In this document: in pieces, positions 7,551 to 16,376 of the stretch | Layout of the letters: each line of letters opens with the position of its first letter | Numbering within the stretch: the stretch's first letter is position 1 | DNA from: Serratia sp. FDAARGOS_506 | Lineage (GTDB): Bacteria; Pseudomonadota; Gammaproteobacteria; Enterobacterales; Enterobacteriaceae | Length of the DNA: 64,000 nt | Assembly (NCBI RefSeq): GCF_003812745.1 | Contig: NZ_CP033831.1 | Span: forward strand, 4,650,001 to 4,714,000 | Direction of reading: 5' to 3' | The notes under the pieces: model-generated | What the model was told of the DNA's origin: nothing | Databases searched by the model: none | The model's input: only the letters and a program-made list of their open reading frames with translations | Made by a program: the position numbers and the translations under genes

Positions 7551-7663
7551 CGGAAAAATCATGACTAAGGATTGAAAGACTTGTCGAACGAGTGAAATAA
7601 TGGCCATCTGGGTAAGGGCGATGCCCACATAAACACTTTTAAGGCTACAAGGCGAGATCCTTA

Positions 7664-8860
7664 ATGAGCATCGAGAATGTATCAAGATTAAAACGAAATC
7701 GCGGAGTTCCTGTAGCGATCCGACGTAAATTGCTTGAGAAATACGATCATGCTTGCGCTGCCTGTGGTGTTAAAGATGACGTGGTTCCACTTGAGCTTGC
7801 TCATCTTGTTCCCACCTATGCAGGTGGTGAATCATCTGAAGACAATTTGACAATTCTTTGCCCAAATTGTCACCGAACATTTGATCGCCAGCCACGTGAA
7901 TATGAATTTGTCAGTTTTCTCACTGAGCTATTGAAAAATCATCCTAACTTCAGTGACATACAACAGGATATACTGTTAGGCCGCGAAATTCGTTATAGGG
8001 CTGATCTTCTAGTAAACCGACGGTTAAATGATACAAAGGAAGTTTTGCTAATCGAGTGCAAGACCTATTTAGCACTAACTTCCGGCCATATTCATAATGT
8101 CATTGGACAATTGGAAAAATACAAATCCAGTTACGGTAATGGCAGGATGGTCCTCGCTATTCCAGCAACCTTGAGAGCAACTGACTTGTCGGCTCTGAAT
8201 GCGGCGGACATTGAAGCGTGGGATATTAAATACATTGCAAACAATTTTTCTAAACAAATAGAGGCTGCATCTCCAAGCTATTATAGGGCATTATTTCTTG
8301 CACGGATCACGCGTCCAACAAAAAAGATTACTCGCGAGCAAGAGTTAATTAATTCTTTATCTTCCTGTATTCCAGGGAAGAACGACTGCTATGTGTATCA
8401 GAACCTCGTTGGAGATATTCTTGAACATTTGTTCACGCCCCCTCTTGGGAAGCCAATTCCAGAGCTATCTGACAAGTTGAAAGCCAATCGCCGCGACTTC
8501 ATCATGCCAAACTATACTGATAAGGGATTCTGGTCTTTCTTGCGACAAAAGTATGAAGCTGATTACATTGTGATTGATGCAAAAAACTACTCAAGAAAAG
8601 TCAAAAAGTCTGAGATCTTGCAAATCGCGAACTACTTGAAACCACATGGAGCTGGTCTCTTTGGGTTAATCATATCTCGCAAGGGTGGCGACGCATTAGG
8701 TTGTGAACATACGTTGAGAGAACAATGGCTAGTTCATAAAAAAATGATCTTGGTGCTGGATGACGAAGATGTTAAAGCGATGCTAGTTGCCAAGTCAGAT
8801 GGTCGCCAGCCTGAAGAAATATTGGGGCAGAAAATTGAAGACTTCAGGCTATCAATGTAG
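7664..8860 (+). CDS. HNH endonuclease with two PD-(D/E)xK-like nuclease motifs
   Basis: A 398-residue protein of unusual make-up. Residues 28-75 are a zinc-type HNH domain: Cys31/Cys34 and Cys66/Cys69 would bind zinc, with His47 (ELAHLVP), Asn61 and His70 as HNH residues. A restriction-like core follows, with Asp114 (YRADLL), Glu131-Cys-Lys133 (LIECKTY) and Gln149. A second comes later, with Asp278 (RRDFI), Asp305-Ala-Lys307 (VIDAKNY) and Gln320. Each core has the D...(D/E)xK...Q order of that superfamily. The gene is AT-rich with rare codons, unlike the flanking genes, so it was probably acquired by transfer. It converges on a three-gene operon that also encodes an HNH protein. A defence or restriction role is likely but not shown. 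Confidence 0.75.
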   Translation: MSIENVSRLKRNRGVPVAIRRKLLEKYDHACAACGVKDDVVPLELAHLVPTYAGGESSEDNLTILCPNCHRTFDRQPREYEFVSFLTELLKNHPNFSDIQQDILLGREIRYRADLLVNRRLNDTKEVLLIECKTYLALTSGHIHNVIGQLEKYKSSYGNGRMVLAIPATLRATDLSALNAADIEAWDIKYIANNFSKQIEAASPSYYRALFLARITRPTKKITREQELINSLSSCIPGKNDCYVYQNLVGDILEHLFTPPLGKPIPELSDKLKANRRDFIMPNYTDKGFWSFLRQKYEADYIVIDAKNYSRKVKKSEILQIANYLKPHGAGLFGLIISRKGGDALGCEHTLREQWLVHKKMILVLDDEDVKAMLVAKSDGRQPEEILGQKIEDFRLSM

Positions 8861-8971
8861 CAGTAAACCGGAATTACGCGAAAAGACGTGCAGGTTCGGT
8901 AACTGCTAGGTAGTATTTTCCAACGCACAGGATGGTGAGTGTATTTTATCTATATAGATGATCTAGCTCGT

Positions 8972-9041
8972 AATGTCCGCAGTTGGCACGGAGCGGATTT
9001 GTGAGGAGACTTAGATCCACCTTGAGCGAGATGCGGACATT
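8972..9041. repeat. Inverted repeat between the convergent nuclease genes
   Basis: AATGTCCGC (8972-8980) pairs with GCGGACATT (9033-9041) across 52 bases. It lies between two convergent genes and resembles a short intergenic element; a degenerate relative (CTTCTGGCACAAAGCAG) may sit near 11090. No T tract marks it as a terminator. The rest of 8861-9152 shows nothing further. Confidence 0.4.
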
Positions 9042-9152
9042 AATATATGTTAATATGGAAAAATTTAGCTTTGCACAGATGAACCTTTGTGGTCGAAATG
9101 CTAAGTTACAGATGACACCATCTGAACCCAAAGACATAATGCGAATTATTTT

Positions 9153-9479
9153 CTAACGCCCTTGTGAAGCTAAAAGTGCAAGAGATACACATTTTTGTTT
9201 CTTCACAAACTGTGTTTCTTCAGCTTCGATTGGCAGCATATATAAAATATCTAACGGTAATTCGGCGCCAGCATATTTCATTTCACCTTTAAGTTTATGC
9301 AAAGCATCACCTGATGGTCCAATAATCAATATATCGTAATCACAACCTATCCCTAAAAGGGACGAACCAAACATAAAACTCTCATACAAAGCTAATGTCT
9401 TGCAATTATTTAACAGATGTTTTGCAACTTCACTCGCGGTCATTATTTTTGAGTGATCAACGCTTTTAACTCCGGCCAT
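9153..9479 (-). CDS. Minimal nucleotidyltransferase (MNT-type)
   Basis: A 108-residue protein with the nucleotidyltransferase signature: FMFGSS (Gly38, Ser39), then Asp47-Tyr-Asp49 (CDYDILII) and a third acidic residue Asp77 (LPLDILYM). These are the three carboxylates that bind metal in the pol-beta-like fold. The size matches minimal nucleotidyltransferases such as MNT partners of HEPN toxins; it is too short for a CD-NTase. The ATG at 9479 has GAGG upstream and overlaps the previous gene by 37 bases. An internal ATG at 9443 shares one base with that gene's TAA (TAATG), so a 96-residue product is also possible. Substrate unknown. Confidence 0.7.
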   Translation of the reverse strand: MAGVKSVDHSKIMTASEVAKHLLNNCKTLALYESFMFGSSLLGIGCDYDILIIGPSGDALHKLKGEMKYAGAELPLDILYMLPIEAEETQFVKKQKCVSLALLASQGR

Positions 9480-10087
9480 TTCATTACCTCACAACCAAGT
9501 TCACTACCTGCCTCATAGGCATTTCGAGCAGGACTTCCATTGGGATTTATATTCCACAAAATATCAACAGGGCCAAATATTCCCCAAAAAGTGCGCACAG
9601 AATCTGCAGTCGGTTCGTATTCAGTTAACATACCTACTCTTAACTTTCGATTATTTGCTAAAGTAATAATAAAAACACGATCAAACTGTCTCTCTACTTC
9701 CTTTACTACCCTCATCTGCGTTATGAGCCGATACGAGAAAAAGTAGTCTTTATGGGAGGCAGTATTGAGAGTGTCATTAGACAGTGCGCTGTAAAAGGTT
9801 CCAGCGTTACCCCATCCTATTTTAGCTGATGTAAGATAGCTAATGGCCTCTCCAGTCCATACACACTCTTTTCTATACCCACATATAAAATCTACATCCG
9901 GGAAATCATGATGATATCTCTGAGCAATCTCCAGGCTAATTTCTTCTGATGCTGAAATTACCGCTAATACATCAGGCCTATCGCGAATAGATATTCTAAT
10001 AGCATCTCCATTCACATGCACTGCAGACCCTGATTCTTTTAGATCATCATTAATATATTCAATCGCATAATTTACTTGCCAACTCAT
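9443..10087 (-). CDS. Protein of unknown function in the HNH-nucleotidyltransferase operon
   Basis: A 214-residue, probably cytosolic protein with no signal peptide or membrane segment. I do not recognise a domain. Segments that look conserved are PDVDFICGYRKECVWTGEAI (about residues 63-82), IGWGNAGTFYSAL, and a C-terminal part with VDILWNINPNGSPARNAYEA. The gene starts inside the stop of the HNH gene (ATGA, 4-base overlap) and overlaps the nucleotidyltransferase start, so the three are almost certainly co-translated. It is AT-rich like its neighbours. It could be the effector, target or regulator of the trio; nothing in the sequence decides this. Confidence 0.7.
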   Translation of the reverse strand: MSWQVNYAIEYINDDLKESGSAVHVNGDAIRISIRDRPDVLAVISASEEISLEIAQRYHHDFPDVDFICGYRKECVWTGEAISYLTSAKIGWGNAGTFYSALSNDTLNTASHKDYFFSYRLITQMRVVKEVERQFDRVFIITLANNRKLRVGMLTEYEPTADSVRTFWGIFGPVDILWNINPNGSPARNAYEAGSELGCEVMKWPELKALITQK

Positions 10088-10779
10088 GCTAATATTCCAT
10101 CCATTTCTCTTGGAAACCTTATGGCTTTACCGGAAACGCCACAGACATGACGTTCTGTAAGCCCACGAACGTGCTCAAGGTACTGCGCAAAAATACCTCT
10201 CTCATCAGGTGTCATATGACATCTGTTCAGGCCTAAAATAGCTTGAATTCGATAATGATTAGGTAAAATGACACTACGTATTCTTAGAGACCATAATTCC
10301 GCCGTTTCAGATTCAGGATCATAGGTAAAACGCTCTCCTTCACCAGGCGCAAATTTTGCCCAAAGAGCTTTATTTTCATCCATAGCGGCTAAAACAGCCT
10401 CTCTTGCTTGCTCTCTGTTTTCATAGCGAATAATGCCTTGCCGATTGGCCAAAGCAACAAGGTGGTTTGTCTTCCAGTCTAGAAGGAGGCTTCTGGGATA
10501 AGCCTCAGGAGCCTTGTCGATGAGAGTGTGGCAATTAGGGCATAGTAAAAGAAGGTTTTCAAAAGAGTCTGCTTCAAATACCTCTTCAGGTCTCTCCTCA
10601 TGCCTTGGCCCCTTATTACCATGGGGAATGACATGTGCCATTTCCCCGATATGCTTATAACCGCCCATCTCTTGAGGAAACAGTGGCTTATGACAATCAG
10701 GATGCTGACAATGCCCTGCTGATGCAGAAAACAATTGTAATTTGATTTCATTTGGGATGCTTTTACGGGGTGCCATCAT
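10084..10779 (-). CDS. HNH endonuclease, first gene of a three-gene accessory operon
   Basis: A 231-residue protein. The HNH domain spans about residues 20-90: zinc ligands Cys24 and Cys29 (HCQHPDCH) and Cys80 and Cys83 (CPNCH), with His49 (EMAHVIP), Asn75 and His84 as nuclease residues. The C-terminal ~130 residues, including ALWAKFAPGEGERF, form a helical domain of unknown role. A strong ribosome binding site (AGGGAAGAG) precedes a double ATG; either Met may be used. The gene is AT-rich. It leads an operon with an unknown protein and a minimal nucleotidyltransferase. Confidence 0.8.
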   Translation of the reverse strand: MMAPRKSIPNEIKLQLFSASAGHCQHPDCHKPLFPQEMGGYKHIGEMAHVIPHGNKGPRHEERPEEVFEADSFENLLLLCPNCHTLIDKAPEAYPRSLLLDWKTNHLVALANRQGIIRYENREQAREAVLAAMDENKALWAKFAPGEGERFTYDPESETAELWSLRIRSVILPNHYRIQAILGLNRCHMTPDERGIFAQYLEHVRGLTERHVCGVSGKAIRFPREMDGILA

Positions 10780-11337
10780 CTCTTCCCTAAATCTTTAGAA
10801 GTAAGCTAAAAATTTTTCACCTTAGCAGCTTGACCACTGGTTAAAGAAAACGACTTATCAGAAGTATACATTTGACCTATCCATGAGTTGAACACAGCCC
10901 AAGAAGCTAACCGATACACTTTTCTTAAAACAATGGCATTTAAATTAACTCTCCAACATTTCATAGTTAAAGCATAACAAGATTTACAATTTCATTATCT
11001 TGAACTAACACAAGGTTTCAATAAATGTTTATTTTTATCTGGGTGACCTGCTCCCGTAAACTAACATAACATGATGCAAGCAACTTCCGCTTCTGGCACA
11101 AAGCAGCCATTGATACCTAACTTCAACAATGAAACACACCTTACCAACCTCTCCTCAAAAAAACACAACCACACAAAATGATTTGACTCACAATTAATAA
11201 ATCAACGACATTATTACCTCTATATTCATTCCATTATTTTACCTCCCCCAGCTCCAGCCCCCCAACTCCCCCCTAGCACCGCCCCCGCCCTTTCCCTACA
11301 ATAAGGGATCTGTTGAGGCATAACGCAAGGAAAGACG
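10780..11337. other. 558-base AT-rich gap at the right edge of the accessory segment
   Basis: No gene is visible on either strand. The left end must hold the promoter of the HNH operon and the right end that of the LacI-type regulator. Around 11085-11105 there is a degenerate copy of a CCGCTTCTGGCACAAAGC-type intergenic element. The last ~120 bases change abruptly to C-rich sequence (11235-11300), marking the return to core composition. Confidence 0.5.
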
Positions 11338-12342
11338 GTGTCGAAAGCCAATCCCAATGCCACTATCGTGGATATCGCCCGCCGCGCCAGGGTGACCAAT
11401 ATCACCGTTTCCCGCGCCTTCAATAAGCCCGAGCTGGTCAAGCCGGAAACCCGCGAGCGCATTCACGCCATCGCCAAAGAGCTGAACTATGTGCCCAACG
11501 CCTTCGCGCAGGGGCTGAAAAGCAGCAGCAGCCAGATTATCGGCATCGTCACCAGCAGCATGTACAACCCGTTCTATTCCGGCCTGATCAAGACCGTGTC
11601 GCGCATTGCGCGCCAGCAGGGCTACCAGATCATGCTGTTCGACACCGACGGCAGCGAAGAGGCGGAAATGCGCGCCATTCAGGCGCTGTTCGGCTACAAG
11701 GCGCGCGGCATTCTGCTGTCGGCGGTGCGCGACGACAAGCGCTACCGCCCCGCCTATCTCGAGCTGGCCGAGGTGTACGGCGTGCCGCTGATCCTGATCG
11801 ACCGTGACCTTTACGATCAGCAGCTGAGCGGCGTGTTCCTCGATAACCGCGAGATCGGCGTGCTGGCCGGCCGTTATCTGGCGGAGCAGCCGGAGCAGAA
11901 GCTTTTGATTATCGGCGGCCCGGCGGATTCGGAAATTACGCTAACGCGCACCGCCGGCATCGTCGCGGCGCTGCAGGGCAGCGGGCGTGAGATTCACATC
12001 ATCAACGGCGACTACGATTTCACCTCGCAAGAGAGCGAGGTGCGCACCTATCTGGCGCAGCCGGAGAACCGCCCGGATTACATCATCGGCCTGAATGGCA
12101 TCATTACGCTGGGCGCCATCGCCATCTGCCACGAGATGGGGCTCTATCAGCAGGTGAAGTTCTTCTCGATAGACGAACCGCCGCGCGCCGGCGCTTACGG
12201 CCTGCACATTCCGGGGGTGTATCACGATACGCAGAAACTGGGGGAGATCGCCGCGGAGCTGCTGTTCAGCGCCATTAACAGCCCGCGCGGCGAGTTGCCG
12301 GTGCGCAGAGAGTTCTTCACCGGCTCGCTGTTGAATCGCTGA
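11338..12342 (+). CDS. LacI-family regulator of the adjacent pentitol operon
   Basis: A 334-residue protein starting with GTG; AAGGAAA lies 7 bases upstream. The N-terminal LacI headpiece is clear (TIVDIARRARVTNITVSRAF, then the hinge ending LNYVPNAFAQGLKS). The rest is the periplasmic-binding-protein-like effector domain, with IIGIVTSSMYNPFYSGLI at its start. The gene ends 6 bases from the convergent end of the seven-gene sugar operon and is its obvious regulator. Two copies of TGACAACGT upstream of that operon are candidate operators. The effector is probably the pentitol, pentulose or a phosphorylated intermediate. Confidence 0.9.
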   Translation: MSKANPNATIVDIARRARVTNITVSRAFNKPELVKPETRERIHAIAKELNYVPNAFAQGLKSSSSQIIGIVTSSMYNPFYSGLIKTVSRIARQQGYQIMLFDTDGSEEAEMRAIQALFGYKARGILLSAVRDDKRYRPAYLELAEVYGVPLILIDRDLYDQQLSGVFLDNREIGVLAGRYLAEQPEQKLLIIGGPADSEITLTRTAGIVAALQGSGREIHIINGDYDFTSQESEVRTYLAQPENRPDYIIGLNGIITLGAIAICHEMGLYQQVKFFSIDEPPRAGAYGLHIPGVYHDTQKLGEIAAELLFSAINSPRGELPVRREFFTGSLLNR

Positions 12343-12348
12343 CGGGCG

Positions 12349-13041
12349 CTATTGCCCGTAGTAAGCGTGTTTGCCGTGCTTGCGCAGGAAATGTTTGTCC
12401 AATAGCTCCGGCTGCATCGGGGCGATGGCCGGCGCCAGCTGGCGCGTCGCCATCGCCATGATCGCCACCTCTTCCAGCACCACCGCGTTATGTACCGCAT
12501 CCGCCGCGCTCTTTCCCCAGGCGAACGGGCCGTGGGAATAAACCAGCACCCCCGGCACCTGCTGCGGATCGCGCCCCGCCTGGTTGAAGGTCTCGATGAT
12601 CACCTTGCCGGTTTCCCCTTCGTAATCCCCGGCGATCTCCGCCTCGCTCATCGGCCGGGTGCAGGGAATGTCGCCGTAAAAGTAGTCGGCGTGGGTGGTA
12701 CCCAGCGCCGGGATCGGCTGCCCGGCTTGCGCCCAGATGGTGGCATTGCGGCTGTGGGTGTGCACCACGCCGCCGATCTCGGCGAAGGCGCGGTACAGCG
12801 CCAGGTGGGTGGCGGTGTCGGATGAGGGCTTGCGGTGCCCTTCGCGCACCTTGCCCTCCAGATCCACCACCACCAGATCTTCCAGCGTCATCGCCTCGTA
12901 GGCGATGCCCGAAGGCTTGATCACCACCAGCCCGCTTTGGCGGTCGATTGCCGAGACGTTGCCCCAGGTAAAGGTCACCAGCCCGTACGCCGGCAGGCTA
13001 AGGTTGGCGGCCAGCACCTGCCGCTTGAGTTCGTTCAGCAT
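12349..13041 (-). CDS. L-ribulose-5-phosphate 4-epimerase (AraD/UlaF/SgbE family)
   Basis: A 230-residue class II aldolase-fold enzyme of standard length. It interconverts L-ribulose 5-phosphate and D-xylulose 5-phosphate, the entry into the pentose phosphate pathway. Zinc ligands are visible in HTHSRNAT (two His) and YSHGPFAWG (third His). The substrate loop KPSGI, the acidic [12 protein letters not shown] segment and the C-terminal HAYYGQ tyrosines are all family features. It is the last gene of the operon and overlaps the 3-epimerase gene by 7 bases. AraD, UlaF and SgbE cannot be separated by sequence alone; the context favours an L-xylulose route. Confidence 0.9.
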   Translation of the reverse strand: MLNELKRQVLAANLSLPAYGLVTFTWGNVSAIDRQSGLVVIKPSGIAYEAMTLEDLVVVDLEGKVREGHRKPSSDTATHLALYRAFAEIGGVVHTHSRNATIWAQAGQPIPALGTTHADYFYGDIPCTRPMSEAEIAGDYEGETGKVIIETFNQAGRDPQQVPGVLVYSHGPFAWGKSAADAVHNAVVLEEVAIMAMATRQLAPAIAPMQPELLDKHFLRKHGKHAYYGQ

Positions 13042-13904
13042 GCGATGCCTCCCTCGATCATCTGTTGTTCGATCCAGGCCTTGGCCTGGGCGATACGTTG
13101 CTTATCCTGCCCGTCTTCGCGCGCCCACATCTCCAGCAGGTAGGGGCCGCGATAGCCGAGCGCGTTGAGCACGGAAAAGGCATGGGCGAAATCCACGCAG
13201 CCCTCGCCGAACGGCACGTCGCGGAACTGCCCGGCGCTGCCCGGCCCCACCGCGACGGTATCTTTGAGGTGTATGGCGGTGATGCTGCCGATGCCCAGCG
13301 CCAGCTCGGCGGCGACGTCGTTGCCCCAGGCGCTGAGGTTGCCGAGATCGGGATACACCGTGAACCACGGGCAGTTGACATGGCGGGCGATGTCGCGCCA
13401 TTTGCTGATGCTGTTGATGAACGGCGTGTCCATCACCTCCACCGACAGCATCACCTGCGCCCTGGCGGCCTGCGCCGCCGCCCACTGCATGCCCTCGATA
13501 AAGCGTTCGCGGCTGTGGCGATCGGCGGGTTCGTAATAGACGTCGTAGCCCGCCAGCTGGATGTTGCGGATGCCGAGATCCGTCGCCAGTTCCAGCGCCT
13601 TGCTCATCAGCACCCGCGCCCGTTCGCGGGTGGCGGCGTCCGCGCTGCCGAACGGATCGCGCCGGTGCGCCGACAGGCACAGGCTCGGCACCGTCACCCC
13701 GCTGTCGAGCCGCGCCTGGATAAACGCCAGCCGCTGGCGGCGATCCCAGTCCAGCCGCTGCTGGCGCGCCGGCTGCTCGTCGATCGACATCTCCACGAAC
13801 TCAAAGCCCAGCTCGGCGGCGGTGGCCAGCCGCTGCGGCCAGCTCAGATCGGCGGGCAGCGCCTTTTCATACAGCCCCAGACAGGCGGCGTTAGTCGTTT
13901 GCAT
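13035..13904 (-). CDS. L-ribulose-5-phosphate 3-epimerase (UlaE/SgbU family)
   Basis: A 289-residue TIM-barrel enzyme of the xylose isomerase-like family. It converts L-xylulose 5-phosphate to L-ribulose 5-phosphate. The metal-site residues are in the expected order: Glu in [10 protein letters not shown], Asp in YPDLGN, His in IHLKDT and Glu in YLLEMW. The N-terminus ([17 protein letters not shown]) matches UlaE/SgbU. It overlaps the kinase gene by 14 bases and the 4-epimerase gene by 7, so the three enzymes are tightly coupled. Confidence 0.9.
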   Translation of the reverse strand: MQTTNAACLGLYEKALPADLSWPQRLATAAELGFEFVEMSIDEQPARQQRLDWDRRQRLAFIQARLDSGVTVPSLCLSAHRRDPFGSADAATRERARVLMSKALELATDLGIRNIQLAGYDVYYEPADRHSRERFIEGMQWAAAQAARAQVMLSVEVMDTPFINSISKWRDIARHVNCPWFTVYPDLGNLSAWGNDVAAELALGIGSITAIHLKDTVAVGPGSAGQFRDVPFGEGCVDFAHAFSVLNALGYRGPYLLEMWAREDGQDKQRIAQAKAWIEQQMIEGGIAC

Positions 13905-15378
13905 CAGTCACCTCACTCAAAGCCTGGGCGACCGCCAGATAGCGCGCCTGCTGGGCGCGCAGGCGCCGATGGGCGGCGGTCGCGGGATAATAACAGCGCA
14001 GCTTGGGCGGCGCGGCGGCGATCGCTTCGGCGAACCCGGCGTACTCCCCGGCGCCGACGGCGGCGCACAGGGCGGCGGCGCGACAGCCGCTCTGGCGGGT
14101 TTCCACCACCTCGAGCGGCAGGTTGCCGGCGTCGGCGTACATCTGCATCCAGACCTCGGACTGTGTCGGCCCGCCGGTCATGCGCACCCGCTCGATGCGC
14201 GGGTTCAGCTGCACCATGCGCTCCTGATGGATCAGGTGCGAGAACACGATGCCCTGGTAGATCGCCTGCACCACGTCCGCCATCTCGTGGTGGGCGCTCA
14301 GGCCGATCAGCCCGCCCGGCGTGTTGCCGCCGAGGTTGGAGCCGTACAGATAAGGCAGGAACAGCAGCCCGCTGGGCTGCTCGCGGCGCTCGGCCACCCA
14401 GGCATTGAACTGGGCGTAGCGCTGCCGGTCGTCGGCGCAGAACTGGCGCAGGAACCAGGCCAGGTTGCCGGCTGAGGTCGGGCTGCCTTCGTGCACGAAA
14501 TAGCGGCCGTCGATGCAGTAGCGCCCCCAGGCGTAGGGGTACTCGGCGGGAATGATGCGCTCGGTCACGCAGGTGGCGATCGACCAGGTGCCCGCCACCG
14601 CGCTGAGCGTACGATCGTCGGCCACGCCGGAGCTGAGCGCCGCGCCCACCACGTCGAACAGGCCGCCATACACCGCGGTGCCTACTCGTAGACCACACTG
14701 CGCCGCCGCCGCGGCCGTCACCCGCCCGGCCAGCTGCGCCGAGCCGATCACCGGCGCGGTCTTCTCCTGCGCCTCTTCGATGCCGAAGGCCGCCAGCAGC
14801 ACCGGATCGTAAGCGCCGCTGCGCTGGTTAAACAGGTTGCTGCCGGAGATATTGGTCACCTCGGCCGCCGCCTCGCCGGTGAGGCGAAAGCGCAGGTAGT
14901 CGTGCGCCATCAGGATACGATCGACGGCGGCGTACTGCGCCGGTTGTTGCTGCTTCAGCCAGCGCAGCAGCAGCGCCGGGTGGCTGGGCCACAGCGGCTG
15001 CAAGCTGCGCGGGTAGGTCTGCGCGTCCACCCCGGCGCGGCGCAGCTCAGCCGCCGTGGCCGCCGCCCGGTTGTCCGAAGAGAGAATGCCGTTGCCGACC
15101 GGTTTGCCGTGGCGATCGATGGCGTACAGCCCTTTGCCGTGCGCCGAGAAGCTGACGCCGCGCACCTGCCCGGCCTCCAGCCCCGCCGCGTGCAGCGTCT
15201 GGCGGATCGCCGCACACACGTCATCCCACAGCGCGTCCATATTGCGTTCGCTGAAGCCCGGCCGGGCGGCAATCGCCGCGCCGTCGCGCTCGGCGATCGC
15301 CAGCTCTTCGCCGCTTGCCCGGTACAGCCCGGCCTTGATCACCGTGCCGCCGACGTCTATGCCAAGAAAGACTGACAT
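13891..15378 (-). CDS. lyxK: L-xylulose kinase-like FGGY carbohydrate kinase
   Basis: A 495-residue FGGY kinase, close in length and sequence to E. coli LyxK (498). It should phosphorylate L-xylulose to L-xylulose 5-phosphate with ATP. The first phosphate-binding motif GIDVGGTVIKAGLY is at residues 6-19; the catalytic region LMAHDYLRFRLTGE and the second-domain motif MTGGPTQSEVWMQM are present. VGGLFDVV of LyxK is matched by YGGLFDVVGAAL. The following gene is the matching 3-epimerase, which supports the L-xylulose assignment over D-xylulose or ribulose. Confidence 0.85.
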   Translation of the reverse strand: MSVFLGIDVGGTVIKAGLYRASGEELAIAERDGAAIAARPGFSERNMDALWDDVCAAIRQTLHAAGLEAGQVRGVSFSAHGKGLYAIDRHGKPVGNGILSSDNRAAATAAELRRAGVDAQTYPRSLQPLWPSHPALLLRWLKQQQPAQYAAVDRILMAHDYLRFRLTGEAAAEVTNISGSNLFNQRSGAYDPVLLAAFGIEEAQEKTAPVIGSAQLAGRVTAAAAAQCGLRVGTAVYGGLFDVVGAALSSGVADDRTLSAVAGTWSIATCVTERIIPAEYPYAWGRYCIDGRYFVHEGSPTSAGNLAWFLRQFCADDRQRYAQFNAWVAERREQPSGLLFLPYLYGSNLGGNTPGGLIGLSAHHEMADVVQAIYQGIVFSHLIHQERMVQLNPRIERVRMTGGPTQSEVWMQMYADAGNLPLEVVETRQSGCRAAALCAAVGAGEYAGFAEAIAAAPPKLRCYYPATAAHRRLRAQQARYLAVAQALSEVTDAND

Positions 15379-15386
15379 CGCGCCTC

Positions 15387-16376
15387 CTATTTGCGCCGCA
15401 CGGAGCTGAGGTAGATGGCGGCCAGGATAATGCCGCCCTTCACCACGTTCTGGATATACGGTGACACGTTCATCAGATTGAGGCCGTTGTTGAGCACCCC
15501 GAGCATCATCGCCCCCACCAGCGTGCCAACGATGGCGCCGCGCCCGCCGGAGATCGCCGCCCCGCCCAGCACCACCGCGGCGATGGCGTCCAGCTCGAAG
15601 CCTTCGCCGGCGTTGGGCTGCCCGCTCATCAGGCGCGAGGTCAGCACCAGCCCGGCCAGCGCGGCGGTCAGGCCGCTGATCACGTATACCAACATTTTGT
15701 AACGTGGCACGCGGATGCCGCTCAGGCGCGCCGCCTCTTCGTTGCCGCCCATCGCGTAGACGTAGCGGCCGAACGGCAGCTGGTTGAGCATCAGCCAGGC
15801 CAACACGTACACGCCGAGCATGATCAGGATCGGCACCTGGATGCCCAGCACCGTGCCGCGGCCGAAGAAGGAGAAGACGTCGGGTAGGCCGGAGATCGGG
15901 TAGCCGCCGGTATAGAGCAGCGCCAGGCCGCGAGCGATGCCCATCGACGCCAGGGTGACGATGATCGGCGGCATGCGCAGGTAGGCGATGCAGGCGCCGT
16001 TGGCCAGGCCAAACAGCGCGCCGACCGCCAGCGCCGCCACCATCGCCAACGGGATAGGCACCGCCGCCAGCATCAGCCCGGCGGCGACCGAACCGGCCAG
16101 CGCCATCACCGGCCCCACCGAGAGATCGATGCCGCCGGTCAGGATGGCGCAGGTCATGCCTACCGCGATGATGGCGTTGATAGACACCTGGCGCGCCACG
16201 TTGGTCAGGTTGTTGACGCTGAGGAAGCTGTCGTTCAGCAGGCTCATCAATACGAACAGGACAGCGAAGCCGATAAACGGCAAGATCGCCGGGTGATGCA
16301 GCAGTTTGTCCCAGCGCTTGCCGAGACTGGGGCCGGCGGCGCGGCGCGCCACGGCGGGTTGTTCAATTCCGATCAT
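15387..16376 (-). CDS. Sugar ABC transporter permease (RbsC/XylH type)
   Basis: A 329-residue inner-membrane protein with about 8-10 hydrophobic segments and the family signature region [20 protein letters not shown]. The ATG at 16376 overlaps the ATPase stop (ATGA). A longer frame running up to 17456 in this phase is a shadow across the ATPase gene. As in ribose-type systems a single permease gene should form a homodimer. With the ATPase and binding protein it makes a complete importer for the pentitol or pentulose used by this operon. Confidence 0.92.
   Translation of the reverse strand: MIGIEQPAVARRAAGPSLGKRWDKLLHHPAILPFIGFAVLFVLMSLLNDSFLSVNNLTNVARQVSINAIIAVGMTCAILTGGIDLSVGPVMALAGSVAAGLMLAAVPIPLAMVAALAVGALFGLANGACIAYLRMPPIIVTLASMGIARGLALLYTGGYPISGLPDVFSFFGRGTVLGIQVPILIMLGVYVLAWLMLNQLPFGRYVYAMGGNEEAARLSGIRVPRYKMLVYVISGLTAALAGLVLTSRLMSGQPNAGEGFELDAIAAVVLGGAAISGGRGAIVGTLVGAMMLGVLNNGLNLMNVSPYIQNVVKGGIILAAIYLSSVRRK

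Noticed and set aside
8972-9041. Treating the AATGTCCGC/GCGGACATT pair as ends of a mobile element
   Set aside because: Only 70 bases are enclosed with no coding content, and no target-site duplication is visible.
9153-9479. Reading the nucleotidyltransferase as a CBASS-type CD-NTase
   Set aside because: At 108 residues it holds only the minimal core and lacks the helical part of CD-NTases; no Cap effector is next to it that I recognise.
9540-9746. A 68-residue plus-strand frame inside the unknown gene of the HNH operon
   Set aside because: Opposite an overlapping, well-supported operon and without its own ribosome binding site.
13065-14475. Long plus-strand open frames opposite the epimerase and kinase genes
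   Set aside because: Low-complexity Arg/Ala/Pro-rich products; the minus-strand genes have full enzyme motifs.
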